From: JAGTVG01 sp942491935
GTDB taxonomy: Bacteria > Bacteroidota > Bacteroidia > Cytophagales > Cyclobacteriaceae
Assembly (NCBI GenBank): GCA_942491935.1
Contig: CALOCZ010000015.1
Coordinates: 1 to 64,000 of the forward strand
Direction of reading: 5' to 3'
DNA: 64,000 nucleotides
Shown here: positions 10,740 through 21,119 of the stretch, piece by piece
How the letters are laid out: the number at the start of each line of letters is the position of its first letter
Position numbering within the stretch: the first letter of the stretch is position 1
Translations under genes and position numbers: made by a program
The notes under the pieces: generated by a model
The model's input: only the letters and a program-made list of their open reading frames with translations
Database searches by the model: none
What the model was told of the DNA's origin: nothing

Positions 10740-11273
10740 ATGAAAAGAATTGCAGTAGATATGGATGAGGTGCTTGCGAAGTACACTCAAAAAGTAATTA
10801 AGGTACTTGGAGAGGAAACCGGTTATAATATCAAATTAGATGAGGTCTCAGGTACATTTTTAAGTAAATCCCTACCCAAAAAATATCTTGATATTGTAAC
10901 GGGGTACCCTTATTTGGAAGGATTTTTTCGTGATCTCGAAGTTATGGAATATAGCCAGGAGGCACTATACAGGTTAAATGAAACATACGACGTGTACATT
11001 GTTTCATCCACCTTACAACACCCAAATGCACCAAAGGATAAGCTTGCCTGGCTGAATGAACATTTTCCTTTTATACACTTTAAAAAAATCGTTTTTTGTG
11101 GAGATAAAAGTATAATAAGGGCTGACTATTTAATAGATGATCACCCTAGACACCTTGAAGATTTCCAGGGAAAACCTATAATATTTTCAGCTTTTCACAA
11201 CATACATGAAAATCGTTTTCAAAGAGCCAATAACTGGCTAGAAGTTGAACAAATCATTAATAGTAATGCTTAA
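10740..11273 (+). CDS. 5'(3')-deoxyribonucleotidase (NT5C family)
   Basis: This is a HAD-superfamily phosphatase of 177 residues. Motif I is VDMDEVLAKY, with nucleophile and acid/base aspartates in DMDE; motif II is IVSST; motif IV is the DYLIDDHPRHL region. This arrangement matches the NT5C 5'-nucleotidase family, which dephosphorylates deoxyribonucleoside monophosphates. I place the start at ATG 10740 (MKRIAVDMDE) because the family begins a few residues before motif I; an upstream TTG at 10710 would add ten residues with no family match. Downstream is an unrelated transporter. Confidence 0.88.
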   Translation: MKRIAVDMDEVLAKYTQKVIKVLGEETGYNIKLDEVSGTFLSKSLPKKYLDIVTGYPYLEGFFRDLEVMEYSQEALYRLNETYDVYIVSSTLQHPNAPKDKLAWLNEHFPFIHFKKIVFCGDKSIIRADYLIDDHPRHLEDFQGKPIIFSAFHNIHENRFQRANNWLEVEQIINSNA

Positions 11274-11323
11274 TTAATAAGATTTTATCATTTTTGAATT
11301 CCAAATACTGATCAATTGAAATT

Positions 11324-12196
11324 TTGAAGCATCCTAATTTACGTATATCTGCTGAGGCAGCTACCTCCCTTATCCTGATGGCTGGTGTACCAGTATTTAT
11401 AAAATTTACAAATGCGAATTCTTATACAATTGGTATTGTACGTTTGCTTATGGCTTCATTTCTTATTGGATTACTAATAATCTATAAAAAAGAAAAGCTC
11501 TCATTTAGAATTGAATATATCAAAAAGTTAGTAGTTATTGGCATTGTTTTCAGCATCCACTGGATCACATATTTTATAAGTATTAAGATCTCAACAGCAT
11601 CAATAGGAATTTTAGGAGCTTCAACCTATGGGATTCATTTAATTTTCCTCGGTTGGATATTTTTAAAATCCAAGCCAAGGATCATAGACATATTTGCCAT
11701 TGCTTTTGCCTTTTGGGGGACCTATTTGATTATCCCTGAGTTTTCTTTAAAAAACAATATTACACTAGGTTTAGCCATCAGTATAATAAGTGGTCTGTTT
11801 TTCGCTATGCTGCCTATTTTACATCAGAAAAGCAAGTTTATTTCAGATACACATAGAGCATTAGGCCAATTTGTTTTTGCCATTCCCTTATTTTTATTTT
11901 TCGCTCCTTACTATGATTTCGATTTGAATAAAGCTGACTGGTATAGCCTTTTATATTTAGGGATTTGCGGTACATTTATGGCGCATACATTATGGATAAA
12001 TGTTACCACAAAACTAAATACTACCATTACGAGTTTAATATTTTACATCATTATTCCCATCACTATGACTGTCAGTTATTTCTGGTTGGGCGAGGAAATG
12101 AAGTTTGATAAAATATTGGGTGCTTTAATGATCGTTACTGCAAACGTTATTGGCATTCTTAGCAGGTTTTATTCTAAGAAAATTAATTTAGCATAA
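11324..12196 (+). CDS. EamA/DMT-superfamily transporter
   Basis: This is a 290-residue protein with about ten hydrophobic helices in two repeated halves, the 2 x 5 TM EamA layout of drug/metabolite transporters. The second half contains YLGICGTFMAHTLWI and the end of the repeat (FWLGEEMKFDKILGALMIVTANVIGIL) matches the typical EamA closing helix. Substrate cannot be told from sequence. The apparent start is TTG at 11324; an ATG at 11378 would delete part of helix 1, so TTG is preferred but uncertain. Confidence 0.85.
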   Translation: MKHPNLRISAEAATSLILMAGVPVFIKFTNANSYTIGIVRLLMASFLIGLLIIYKKEKLSFRIEYIKKLVVIGIVFSIHWITYFISIKISTASIGILGASTYGIHLIFLGWIFLKSKPRIIDIFAIAFAFWGTYLIIPEFSLKNNITLGLAISIISGLFFAMLPILHQKSKFISDTHRALGQFVFAIPLFLFFAPYYDFDLNKADWYSLLYLGICGTFMAHTLWINVTTKLNTTITSLIFYIIIPITMTVSYFWLGEEMKFDKILGALMIVTANVIGILSRFYSKKINLA

Positions 12197-12237
12197 GCTT
12201 AAAACCTGTATATTCAATACTTAAAAAATACCTGCAT

Positions 12238-13767
12238 ATGAAAGTTGAGAACAAGTTCATATTTATTATTTTCGGAGCCTCTGGAGATCTGACCAAAAGG
12301 AAATTAATACCCGCCTTATTCAAACTATATACAGGTAAATTACTAAATGAAAACCAGTTTATAGTTCTGGGGGTAAGCAGAACAGAAATGACTGATAATC
12401 AATTCAGAAAGAAAATCGTAAATTCCGATTTTCTGAATACTAAAGGCTCTGAATCTGAATTAGTGGAACGATTTAGTAAAATGACATATTATCTTCCACT
12501 GAACACCTCTAATATTGAATCCTATATATCATTAAAAGAAAGACTTGATAGTTTATGTAAAACCCATCACCTGCCTCACAATTATCTCTTTTATCTATCC
12601 ACTCCACCGAGCTTATTTGAAATTATAGCCAGAGGTTTGTCAAAGTTTAATCTAAATGATCAAAAAGACGAGACATTCAAGCGTTTAATTATTGAGAAAC
12701 CATTTGGGTATGATTTAAAATCTTCACAGGAACTGAACAAGAATTTACATGCATGCTTTAAGGAAGATCAGATTTTCAGAATAGATCACTATCTGGGTAA
12801 AGAAACAGTACAAAATCTCCTGGTCACCCGATTCTCAAACAGTATTTTTGAACCTTTATGGAACCGCAATTATATTCATCACATAGAAATAACAGCCTCA
12901 GAGCAAGTAGGTGTTGGAAATCGTGGAGGATATTATGAGTCATCAGGTGCATTAAGAGACATGGTTCAAAATCACTTATTCAATCTTCTTGCGATGGTGG
13001 CCATGGAACCACCTGTTGATTTGAAAGCAAATTCGATTAGAAATGAAACGATAAAGGTATTTCAGTCTATTCGTAGATTTTCTAAAAAAGATATTTCCAA
13101 GAATATCATTCGGGGCCAGTATACTTCTGCTCGTATTGGAAAGGAAAAAGTAAATAGTTACCGGGAAGAACCAGGTGTAGATAAAAATTCACAGACCGAA
13201 ACCTATGTTGCGATGAAAGCGTTCATTGATAATTGGCGTTGGTCTGGCATCCCATTTTATATAAGGACAGGAAAATATATGCCGACGAGAGTGACAGAAA
13301 TTGTAGTTCATTTCAAATCCACCCCCCAATATTTGTTTAAAAGCAATAATGATAATGCGGATAAGGACAATATCCTTGTCTTACGTATTCAGCCTGATGA
13401 AGGTATATTATTAAAATTTGGCATTAAAACTCCGGGAGCAGGCTTTGAAACTAAAAGCGTGAATATGGATTTTCATTATTCTGATTATGCGGATATATTT
13501 ATTCCTGAAGCATATGAAAGATTGTTATTAGATGCAGTGCAAGATGATGCTACTCTATATCCCCGTAGTGATGGTGTTGAAGAAGCCTGGAAAATAATTG
13601 ATCCGATTTTAAAAGAATGGGAAACAAATAAGGATATCAAGCTTTATGGTTACCCGGCAGGAACCTGGGGGCCAGAAAATGCCGAAGAGATAATTGAAGG
13701 AACGGGAAATCAATGGAGATATCCTTGTAAAAACTTATCCAATGATGGAATTTATTGTGAGCTATGA
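12238..13767 (+). CDS. zwf: Glucose-6-phosphate 1-dehydrogenase
   Basis: This enzyme oxidises glucose-6-phosphate to 6-phosphogluconolactone with NADP, the entry step of the oxidative pentose phosphate pathway. The 509-residue length is typical. The nucleotide-binding motif GASGDLTKRKL is at residues 13-23 and the active-site motif RIDHYLGK at 181-188, with the catalytic His in the C-terminal domain. RTGKYMPTR and the KTPGAGFETK region are also typical. The stop overlaps the start of pgl by four bases (ATGA), so the two consecutive pathway steps are translationally coupled. No gnd gene is seen. Confidence 0.97.
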   Translation: MKVENKFIFIIFGASGDLTKRKLIPALFKLYTGKLLNENQFIVLGVSRTEMTDNQFRKKIVNSDFLNTKGSESELVERFSKMTYYLPLNTSNIESYISLKERLDSLCKTHHLPHNYLFYLSTPPSLFEIIARGLSKFNLNDQKDETFKRLIIEKPFGYDLKSSQELNKNLHACFKEDQIFRIDHYLGKETVQNLLVTRFSNSIFEPLWNRNYIHHIEITASEQVGVGNRGGYYESSGALRDMVQNHLFNLLAMVAMEPPVDLKANSIRNETIKVFQSIRRFSKKDISKNIIRGQYTSARIGKEKVNSYREEPGVDKNSQTETYVAMKAFIDNWRWSGIPFYIRTGKYMPTRVTEIVVHFKSTPQYLFKSNNDNADKDNILVLRIQPDEGILLKFGIKTPGAGFETKSVNMDFHYSDYADIFIPEAYERLLLDAVQDDATLYPRSDGVEEAWKIIDPILKEWETNKDIKLYGYPAGTWGPENAEEIIEGTGNQWRYPCKNLSNDGIYCEL

Positions 13768-14471
13768 GTGATCCAAAAATAAATATCAAAGTATTTAATG
13801 ATTACATCGAAATTGGAGATTTTGTACGGTCTGTAATAACAGAAGATGCGGTTAACGAAAATTTCCATATGGCCCTGTCCGGGGGCAATACACCCAGATC
13901 AATATATGCTCTTCTATCCGAATATAAAAAACCTTTTATTCCCTGGGAGAAAATCAAGTTCTATTGGGGAGATGAGAGGTGTGTTCCTCCTGACGATCAA
14001 AACAGTAATTTCCTGATGGTAAAAGAGGCTTTATTTGATAAAATACAACCGGCGAAGGACCGGATTTGTAGAATAATGGGGGAAAATGATCCAGATTTAG
14101 AAAAAGAAAGATATAAACAAGTTGTCATTTCAAATACAAAGGGCATTTTTGACCTGATGTTCCTGGGACTTGGCACTGACGGTCATACAGCCTCAATCTT
14201 CCCAAATCAGATGCATCTGCTTACATCTGATAAGGTATGCGAGAAAGCTGTGCATCCGGATTCAGGTCAAATCCGGATAACGCTTACCGGACCTATTCTT
14301 AATGCTTCCAGAAAAATTCTATTCCTTGTAACTGGATCTGAAAAATCAAAAGTAGTTTATGACATCCTGCATCAGAAAGGTGAATGGAAAAAATACCCTG
14401 CCTCTCATATAAAACCTATCGGTGGACAAATAATCTGGATATTAGATAAAAAAGCAGCAGCCAGGATCTAA
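13764..14471 (+). CDS. pgl: 6-phosphogluconolactonase (SOL/DevB type)
   Basis: This 235-residue enzyme hydrolyses 6-phosphogluconolactone to 6-phosphogluconate. Family motifs are ALSGGNTPRSIYALL, KFYWGDERCVPPDDQNSNF and LGLGTDGHTASIFP, followed by RITLTGPILNASRKILFLVTG. It starts inside the zwf stop (ATGA overlap), giving a two-gene zwf-pgl operon. It ends 3 bases from the convergent sensor kinase gene, leaving no room for a separate terminator. Confidence 0.96.
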   Translation: MSDPKINIKVFNDYIEIGDFVRSVITEDAVNENFHMALSGGNTPRSIYALLSEYKKPFIPWEKIKFYWGDERCVPPDDQNSNFLMVKEALFDKIQPAKDRICRIMGENDPDLEKERYKQVVISNTKGIFDLMFLGLGTDGHTASIFPNQMHLLTSDKVCEKAVHPDSGQIRITLTGPILNASRKILFLVTGSEKSKVVYDILHQKGEWKKYPASHIKPIGGQIIWILDKKAAARI

Positions 14472-14473
14472 TA

Positions 14474-17400
14474 TTATAGGGAGGGTAATTCTATGGTAAA
14501 CTTTGAACCTTTACCAAGATCAGACTCTACATTGATAGTGCCTTTTATTTTGCCCAATGTCTCTTTAACAATATATAATCCAAGGCCAGACCCCTTTGTG
14601 TTTTCAGAAGCCCTGTAAAACATTTTGAAGATTTTTATGAGATGTTCCTTGCCAATTCCTGTGCCATTGTCCTTAATCACAATAGTTGAGCGTATTTTAT
14701 TGTATTTGACCGAGATTTCTATAAACTTATTTTTCTTTGATGCATCATGATATATAATCGAATTGGTGATCAGATTATTTAAAATTACTGACAATCGCTT
14801 TGGATCGCTTTTAAAGTCGCCTTCTCCTTTTACTTTAATTTTTTTCTTAATATTTGCATCTCCTTCAAGGTATTTAACATCTGCCAGCGCTTCGTCAATT
14901 ATTCTATGAAAGTCTATAACTGAACTTACTACTTCAACACTTGTATTTCTTGAATAATCAATGATGTCTGCAATAAACCGTTCTAACTTCTTAATGCTTT
15001 GCTCAATCATCTGCAAATACAATGGCATGCTTCCAGTAGCCCCGTCTTTTTTAGCTATATTGATCAGCCCAAGAACCGAGTTTAAAGGAGCTTTCAGGTC
15101 ATGTGAAGCAGAATAGACGAATTTATCCAGTTCTTCATTTATTTTGTTCAGCTCCTTATTTCGTCTTTCTATAGCATTTATTCTCTTTCTGTATAAGAAC
15201 CATCCACTAAAGCCGATAAAAGATAAAAACAAAATATACAATTCAATTCGTTGATAGTAAAAAGGTTTGATCTTAAAAGTAAAAGAAGCACCCTCTTCAT
15301 TCCAAACATTATCATTATTGCAGGCTATCACATCAAATGTATAGTTCCCTGGTGGAAGATTGGTATATTGTACTTCCCGAATATTTGCAGTTTCAATCCA
15401 ATCTTCGTCAATCTTATCCAGTTTGTACTTAAATCTTAGTTTTTCAGGTGCCTGAAAGCTAAGGGCCGTAAAACGGATCTGGTATCTGAAATTCCCGGGT
15501 TCGAGAACAAGTTTTCCGGTTTTAAGATCTTCACTTATGAACACACCTGACCTATCTGTTAAGAAATCAGTGATAATCACTGGAGGCTTGAAGTTATTTG
15601 TAATCAATTCTTCAGGATCAATTATAGCAACACCACCAAGTGTTGGTATCCACAGTTTCCCATCTGAAGCCCTTAATAAGCGTGTGGCTCCCGTGCACTC
15701 CTTATTGCTCATTCCATCATTATGATCATATAGAGAGGATTGAATCTGATCTGTTTTTCCTCCCAGGTATTCTCTAACATCATCAATTCTAATCCTGTAA
15801 AGGCCTATATTTGAAGTAACCCAGATATTACCCGCATCATCCGAAATTATATCAAAAAATGTATCGTTCTGATAACTACTCGCCAGTTCCAACTTCGTAA
15901 ACTTTTCATGTTTAAAGTAAAATATTCCAATATTTGTAGCCAACCAAATTGAATTAGTATCATCTATATGGATATTAAATATTAAAATTCCAGAAGCATC
16001 ATCCTTAAAGGGATTATAGGTTTTTAATTTATCATTTTTATCAATTGCAATCAATCCCCCACCATTTGTCCCAACCCAAACCAATCCATTCTGATCCTCT
16101 TCAATTGACAATATATAGTTTGTCGTTAAACCATTGTTAATATTATACACCCTTTCAATAGAGTCGTTATTAAATCGAATCAGGCCGGCAGACCTTGTTC
16201 CGACCCATATTCTATTTTGACTATCCTTGAAAATTCTCCGAACATCATCAGATGGCATTCCGGTAGACTGATTTAATAGTATTTCATTAATTCCTCTTTT
16301 TATCAGGATCCCCCGGTAACTTCCAATCCATATTTCATTTTGATTTACAAAACAGATGTCGCGAATGCCATTTCTTTTTAAATCGGTATTGAATCGCATT
16401 CGGCCAACGATGCGGTTTGAAATTATATTTATTCCTCCTTCATCAGATCCAACATAATACAAACCCGGCGATTTTTCTACGATTATATTTACCTGATCGA
16501 GAGCCAATCCATCTTTTCTGGTATAATTCGTAAAATTACCATATTTTAAGCGCAGCAATCCGCCTTTCTTGGTGGATAGCCATAAATTCCCCTCATTGTC
16601 AAATTCCAATCCTGATACCTGGCGGGTTGGAAGGCCATCTTCGGGTGTAAATAATTCTTTTGTTCTGTAGGTATCATTTATCCTTCCCAGGCCCATTTCT
16701 GTTGCTACCCAGATCGAACCATATCCATCTTCTATGATTTGATTTATTTCAATGTTTCTAAAAAATCTTACTTTGCTTATTTTTCCATTCCGCAATATAT
16801 TAAGGCCATCTTTAGTGCCTATATATAATGAATTATCTTTTGGCGAAATGAATGCAGTTAACTACGTTGGAATAAAGGCCTTCAGATTCTGTATAAAATC
16901 TGACCGAGTTATTATTGTTTATCTCGACTAAACCTGCTCCACGGGAGGCTGCAAAAATGGTATTTTGTCTGTCAATGGATATATCCATGACAGTAATATT
17001 TTTCAGTTCAGATAAATCCAGGGCTATAACAGTGTCATCTTAAATTAAATATAATCCCCTATTATTGGCACCTGCCCAGATTCTACCCTTGCCGTCAATA
17101 TTAATCTTGCGTATATATTTGGGCAAGTATTTATTATAATCAGGAGATATAAATGTTCCATTTTTGTATTGTATAATTCCACTTGCCTGAGTAGAAAACA
17201 AAATCCCTTCAGATTGACTCATATTTGAGCTCATAAAAGCATTAGAATTTAATAAACTTAAATTCTCAGAATCGAATAAAGTGAAGGAATTGCCGTCAAA
17301 TTTTAATAATCCATTAAAACATGTAATCCAGATGAATCCATCCTGATCTACATTGAGTGAAGTCAGGTTATTTGATATCAATCCATGTTCGGAGGTCCAT

Positions 17401-17540
17401 TGCTTTAATACAAGTGATTCTATAGGTGTTTTTGGGTGTATTGATTTTACGTCAATATTTGCACTGTATACAGTTGAGGTAAGCAACAATGCAAGCAGCA
17501 AAAAAATTCCCGAAACACAATATTTTTCTTGTATGATCAT
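14474..17540 (-). CDS. Propeller-domain sensor histidine kinase, interrupted by a stop and a frameshift
   Basis: This is a large Bacteroidota sensor kinase. A signal peptide opens it (residues ~8-26, ending VYSA). Two-component-regulator propeller repeats follow (QDGFIWITCFNGLLKFDG; DSQNRIWVGTRSAGLIRF; QNGLVWVGTNGGGL). Next come a Y_Y_Y domain, one TM helix, the dimerisation/phosphoacceptor domain with YSASHDLKAP (His codon at 15101-15103) and an ATPase domain (VIKDNGTGIG, GSGLGLYIV). There is no receiver or AraC domain, so its regulator is elsewhere. The reading frame is broken by an in-frame TAA at 17040-17042 and by a frameshift near 16850; sequence between the two still reads as propeller. 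Such kinases usually sense glycans or their fragments in the periplasm. Confidence 0.88.
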
Positions 17541-17660
17541 TCAAATAATAACAATGACAATTTTATCATTCATACTGATATATTACAGTTGATATTAATG
17601 GCTCGCAATATGTAACCTAAGAGCATAAAAAACCATAGATAATTGACTTTTAACTTACAT

Positions 17661-18485
17661 CTAAAAAAAATACCTAATATCGAAATAAGTCCAACTGTTA
17701 AGTCTTCTTCTCCCAACCAAATAGAAAGATCCGGATAAACTTATTGATATCTTTTCAGCAAATAATTTTCCCAGTTGCGGTCTTATGCTAACCGTACCTT
17801 CTTTACTTGTAAAGGAATAACTGAAAGCAGGAGATATACCGATCCAGGCTTCATTAAATTCATAATTAAATATTGTTTCAAACTGTATTAATCTCACTTG
17901 TTCTTTATCCAGATTGGGATTGTCAGGAATAGTCCCAGGATACCCTCCTCCCCAGTCACTATCAGTTTCACCAAAGGAATGAATGTACCGGATGTGGGGA
18001 TATATGGCTATTTGAGGAACGGGTCTATAAGCTAACGCAAAGCCAGGCATTAACATTACCACTCCTGCACCATGCCCATAAAGGGTGTTGCCAGTTGGTA
18101 TTGAAAGATCTAAATAAAGTCCCGATGAGGCTAAAGTCCTCATTCGCAATTCCGATTCATAAGTTACCAAATGATACCGGATGCTAATATCTCCAATTCC
18201 CGTTAATTGTTCTACTCCGGGATAAACAGATCTTACAAAGGGGATCTTAAAAGACAAACCCTGTTTGTTCTTACCAAATGCAACACCACCTTGGAATGTC
18301 CACTGCCAAATATGACCTTCCACCATATCAATTAGCTCTCCTGAAAAAGCGATATCGCTATATGGATGCGTAATATCTGAAGGATTAAGCTCCTTTCCAC
18401 TCGGTAAAAGAGGCCATTGGGCCATTAGTTCTCCAGCAGGCAATAAGATTAAGATTATTAAAATGTGTTTTTGAAGTCTCTTCAT
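17661..18485 (-). CDS. Outer-membrane beta-barrel protein (phenol MetA-like transporter fold)
   Basis: This 274-residue protein has a signal peptide (residues 1-22, ending ELMAQ). The rest has alternating hydrophobic/polar strands and ends WTYFDIRYFF, a terminal-Phe outer-membrane signal. The pattern QLTGIGDISIRYH plus LDLSIPTGNTLYGHGAG resembles the MetA-pathway/transporter beta-barrel family, for which substrates are undefined. It is transcribed alone; upstream on the other strand begins the HEAT-like gene. Confidence 0.65.
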   Translation of the reverse strand: MKRLQKHILIILILLPAGELMAQWPLLPSGKELNPSDITHPYSDIAFSGELIDMVEGHIWQWTFQGGVAFGKNKQGLSFKIPFVRSVYPGVEQLTGIGDISIRYHLVTYESELRMRTLASSGLYLDLSIPTGNTLYGHGAGVVMLMPGFALAYRPVPQIAIYPHIRYIHSFGETDSDWGGGYPGTIPDNPNLDKEQVRLIQFETIFNYEFNEAWIGISPAFSYSFTSKEGTVSIRPQLGKLFAEKISISLSGSFYLVGRRRLNSWTYFDIRYFF

Positions 18486-18553
18486 TATGAATTTTGAACA
18501 AATTAAGTTAAAATAAAGGTGAATTAATAAAAATTAATTTTTTATTCTGACTC

Positions 18554-19072
18554 GTGAAAGATCTTGATTTAAAAGCAGAAATTCTACTTTCTTACTCCAA
18601 AGCAAATACTGTAAGGATAGCAAAACTTATTCATCAGGATGAGGCATTGTTCCAAAAACTGACAAAGATTTATTTTGACACCACTGATATTGACCTTGCA
18701 AAAAAAGCTGCCTGGATTTTAAGTCATTGCATCCGTCAACACCCATTCTTGATCAAACCATATATAAAAAAACTTATCAAATTCATCAATAAGCCCGATC
18801 TGCACGATGCGATAAAAAGGAATGGATTGAAAGCCCTGGAATTAACCCCAGTTGCTGAAAAATATTATGGACAACTTGCAGATGTCTGTTTCAGGTTTAT
18901 CAGTAGTGGAAAAGAACCGATAGCCATCAAAGCATACTCAATTGGAATTCTTGATAAAATTGGAGATGAAATACCTGAAATCAGACAAGAATTAAAACTG
19001 GTTCTTCAAGATCTCATGCCTTATGAGTCTGCTGGATTTCAGTCCAGGGCTAGAAGGGTACTCGCCAAATAA
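18554..19072 (+). CDS. HEAT-repeat-like helical protein
   Basis: This 172-residue soluble protein is almost entirely alpha-helical. It has repeated helix pairs of the HEAT/ARM kind (DLAKKAAWILSHCIRQHP, DAIKRNGLKALELTPV, PIAIKAYSIGILDKIGD). It has no signal peptide, no TM segment and no catalytic motif that I recognise. The start is a GTG at 18554, since no in-frame ATG precedes the first helix. Proteins like this usually mediate protein binding. It lies 60 bp before the GH130 gene in the same direction and may share its transcript. Confidence 0.7.
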   Translation: MKDLDLKAEILLSYSKANTVRIAKLIHQDEALFQKLTKIYFDTTDIDLAKKAAWILSHCIRQHPFLIKPYIKKLIKFINKPDLHDAIKRNGLKALELTPVAEKYYGQLADVCFRFISSGKEPIAIKAYSIGILDKIGDEIPEIRQELKLVLQDLMPYESAGFQSRARRVLAK

Positions 19073-19132
19073 TTCAATTCTTGATTAAAAAAAGAATTTT
19101 AATTTATTATATTGTAATTAAAGCCATATTCA

Positions 19133-20266
19133 ATGCAAGCTAGATATTTTTTTATCCCAATATTTCTTTTCTTGATTTTCAGCTGTAAAGAAAGACCGAA
19201 AGAAAGCAATCAAGAAACTTCTGAAACAAAAAACATTATTACTGACTACTGGCAATGGAAACCATTTGTCAAAATCGATTCTGTAAATCCAGTCATGACA
19301 TCCAATCCATCAACTACTTTTCATTGCCCAATAAGGGATGAAGTTGTCAAGTGGGAGGAGAAGGATGTGTTCAATCCAGCAGCTGTTGTAAGAAATGGCG
19401 AGATCCAGATGATATATAGGGCAGAAGACGTGGTTGGAAAATATGCTGGCACTTCCCGCTTAGGATTAGCCTTCAGTTCTGATGGATTCAATTTTGAGCG
19501 AATGGAAAAGCCTGTTTTTTATCCAGATAATGATGAAATGAAAATATATGAATGGGAAGGCGGGGTTGAAGATCCTCGGATTGTGGAATCTGAGGAAGGT
19601 AATTATATTATGACCTATACAAGTTACGATGGAAAGATTGCAAGATTATGCCTCGCCAGTTCAACAGATTTAGTCAATTGGGAAAAACATGGCCTCCTTT
19701 TGGGTAAGGCCAAGAGTGGCAAATACAAGGACCTTTGGTCCAAATCAGGGGCAATTGTTTGCAAAAGTGAAGGGGATAAACTCATTGCCAGCAAGATAAA
19801 TGGCAAATATTGGATGTATTGGGGTGACACCGACATATTTCTGGCTACTTCAGAGAACCTTATAGATTGGCAACCGGTCGAGGAAGAAGATGGATCGATT
19901 AAAAAAATATTCGGACCAAGAAAAGGATATTTTGATTCAGATCTGGTTGAGCCCGGCCCACCAGCTATCATAACCAAGGATGGGATATGGATGATATACA
20001 ATAGCCGGAATCATAATGAATGGGGAGACACATTGCTTCCTGAAGGCACCTATGCTGCTGGACAGATTTTATTTGACCTGCAAAATCCTGAAAAAGTAAT
20101 TGCGAGATCAGAAGAGTATTTTTTTAAACCAGAAAATGATTATGAGATTACGGGGCAAGTCGGTAATGTATGCTTTATAGAAGCGCTTGTACACTACAAA
20201 AATAACTGGATCTTGTACTATGGCACGGCTGATTCAAAGATCGCTGTTGCAGTTTTGCAGAACTAA
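19133..20266 (+). CDS. Glycoside hydrolase family 130-like lipoprotein
   Basis: This 377-residue protein begins with a lipoprotein signal (IFSCKE, lipid-modified Cys18), so it is likely anchored in a membrane facing the periplasm or surface. The body is a five-bladed propeller with GH130 landmarks: DVFNPAAVVRNGEIQMIYRAE, GGVEDPRIVE (catalytic-region Asp), YWMYWGDTDIFLATS, LVEPGPPAI and WILYYGTADSKIAVAV. GH130 enzymes act on beta-mannosides, either as phosphorylases or as hydrolases. The secreted location fits hydrolysis better than phosphorolysis, but I cannot decide from sequence. Confidence 0.85.
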   Translation: MQARYFFIPIFLFLIFSCKERPKESNQETSETKNIITDYWQWKPFVKIDSVNPVMTSNPSTTFHCPIRDEVVKWEEKDVFNPAAVVRNGEIQMIYRAEDVVGKYAGTSRLGLAFSSDGFNFERMEKPVFYPDNDEMKIYEWEGGVEDPRIVESEEGNYIMTYTSYDGKIARLCLASSTDLVNWEKHGLLLGKAKSGKYKDLWSKSGAIVCKSEGDKLIASKINGKYWMYWGDTDIFLATSENLIDWQPVEEEDGSIKKIFGPRKGYFDSDLVEPGPPAIITKDGIWMIYNSRNHNEWGDTLLPEGTYAAGQILFDLQNPEKVIARSEEYFFKPENDYEITGQVGNVCFIEALVHYKNNWILYYGTADSKIAVAVLQN

Positions 20267-20290
20267 ATTATAAAATTATGTGATAGTTTT

Positions 20291-21119
20291 ATGGAAACCA
20301 GCAACTACATAACTATTCAAGGACTGCAAATTGCTTATACACGAATTGGGACAGGAGATCCTGTTCTATTAATTCATGGCATTACAACCAGTTCTTTTAT
20401 ATGGAGAAACATAGCCCCACCCCCTTTCAAGGGATTATGATGTAGTTGCAGTTGATCTCCTGGGTTGTGGTCAATCGACCAAAGACCTTTTAGCTGATTA
20501 TTCGATTAAAAATCAAGCTTCAATACTTGCTGAACTAATAATAAAGCTTGATTTGGGAAAAACACATATTGTAGGACATGATATAGGAGGAGGAATAGCA
20601 CAAATCATGGCAGTGAAATTTCCACACCTCATACAAGACATGGTCCTTATAAATACCATTGGATATAATTATTGGCCTGTTCAACCTATTACGACTATGC
20701 GGACTCCGATTTTCAGGCAATTCGCGATGATGTCATTGGATATGGGAATGTTACAAAAACTTATTAAAAAAGGACTTTATAAAAAAGAAAGTTATACCGA
20801 GGAATTCAAATCACTTGTCTGGGAGGAAATGGCTAATAAAAAAAGAAGAAAATCTTTTCTTCATTTAGCAAAATGTTTGAATAATCAACACCTGATGGAG
20901 ATTGCTTCTGAATTAAAAAATATTAAATTTCCTGTTCTTATAATTCGAGGGGAAGGCGATCTGTATTTGAATAGTATCATAAGTACCCGGCTTGAAGAAG
21001 ATATCCCTTCAGGTGAAATATTACGTGTCAGGACCGGAGGACATTTTATACAGGAAGATGAGCCAGATCTACTTATTCAGAAAATCTCTGAATTCTACAA
21101 TAAAAATCAAAATAGGTGA
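20291..21119 (+). CDS. Alpha/beta hydrolase (dehalogenase/epoxide hydrolase-like), one frameshift
   Basis: The first segment reads METSNYITIQGLQIAYTRIG and GDPVLLIHGIT (oxyanion HG), then the frame is lost in a run of five C near 20420. Removing one C gives LSRDYDVVAVDLLGCGQS and the rest in one frame. The nucleophile elbow is GHDIGGG, with Asp in the nucleophile position as in haloalkane dehalogenases and epoxide hydrolases rather than the Ser of esterases. The acid region is VLIIRGEGD and the catalytic His lies in TGGHFIQEDEP. Repaired length is about 275 residues. Its stop overlaps the GTG of the following histidine kinase, so the two are probably co-translated. Confidence 0.85.
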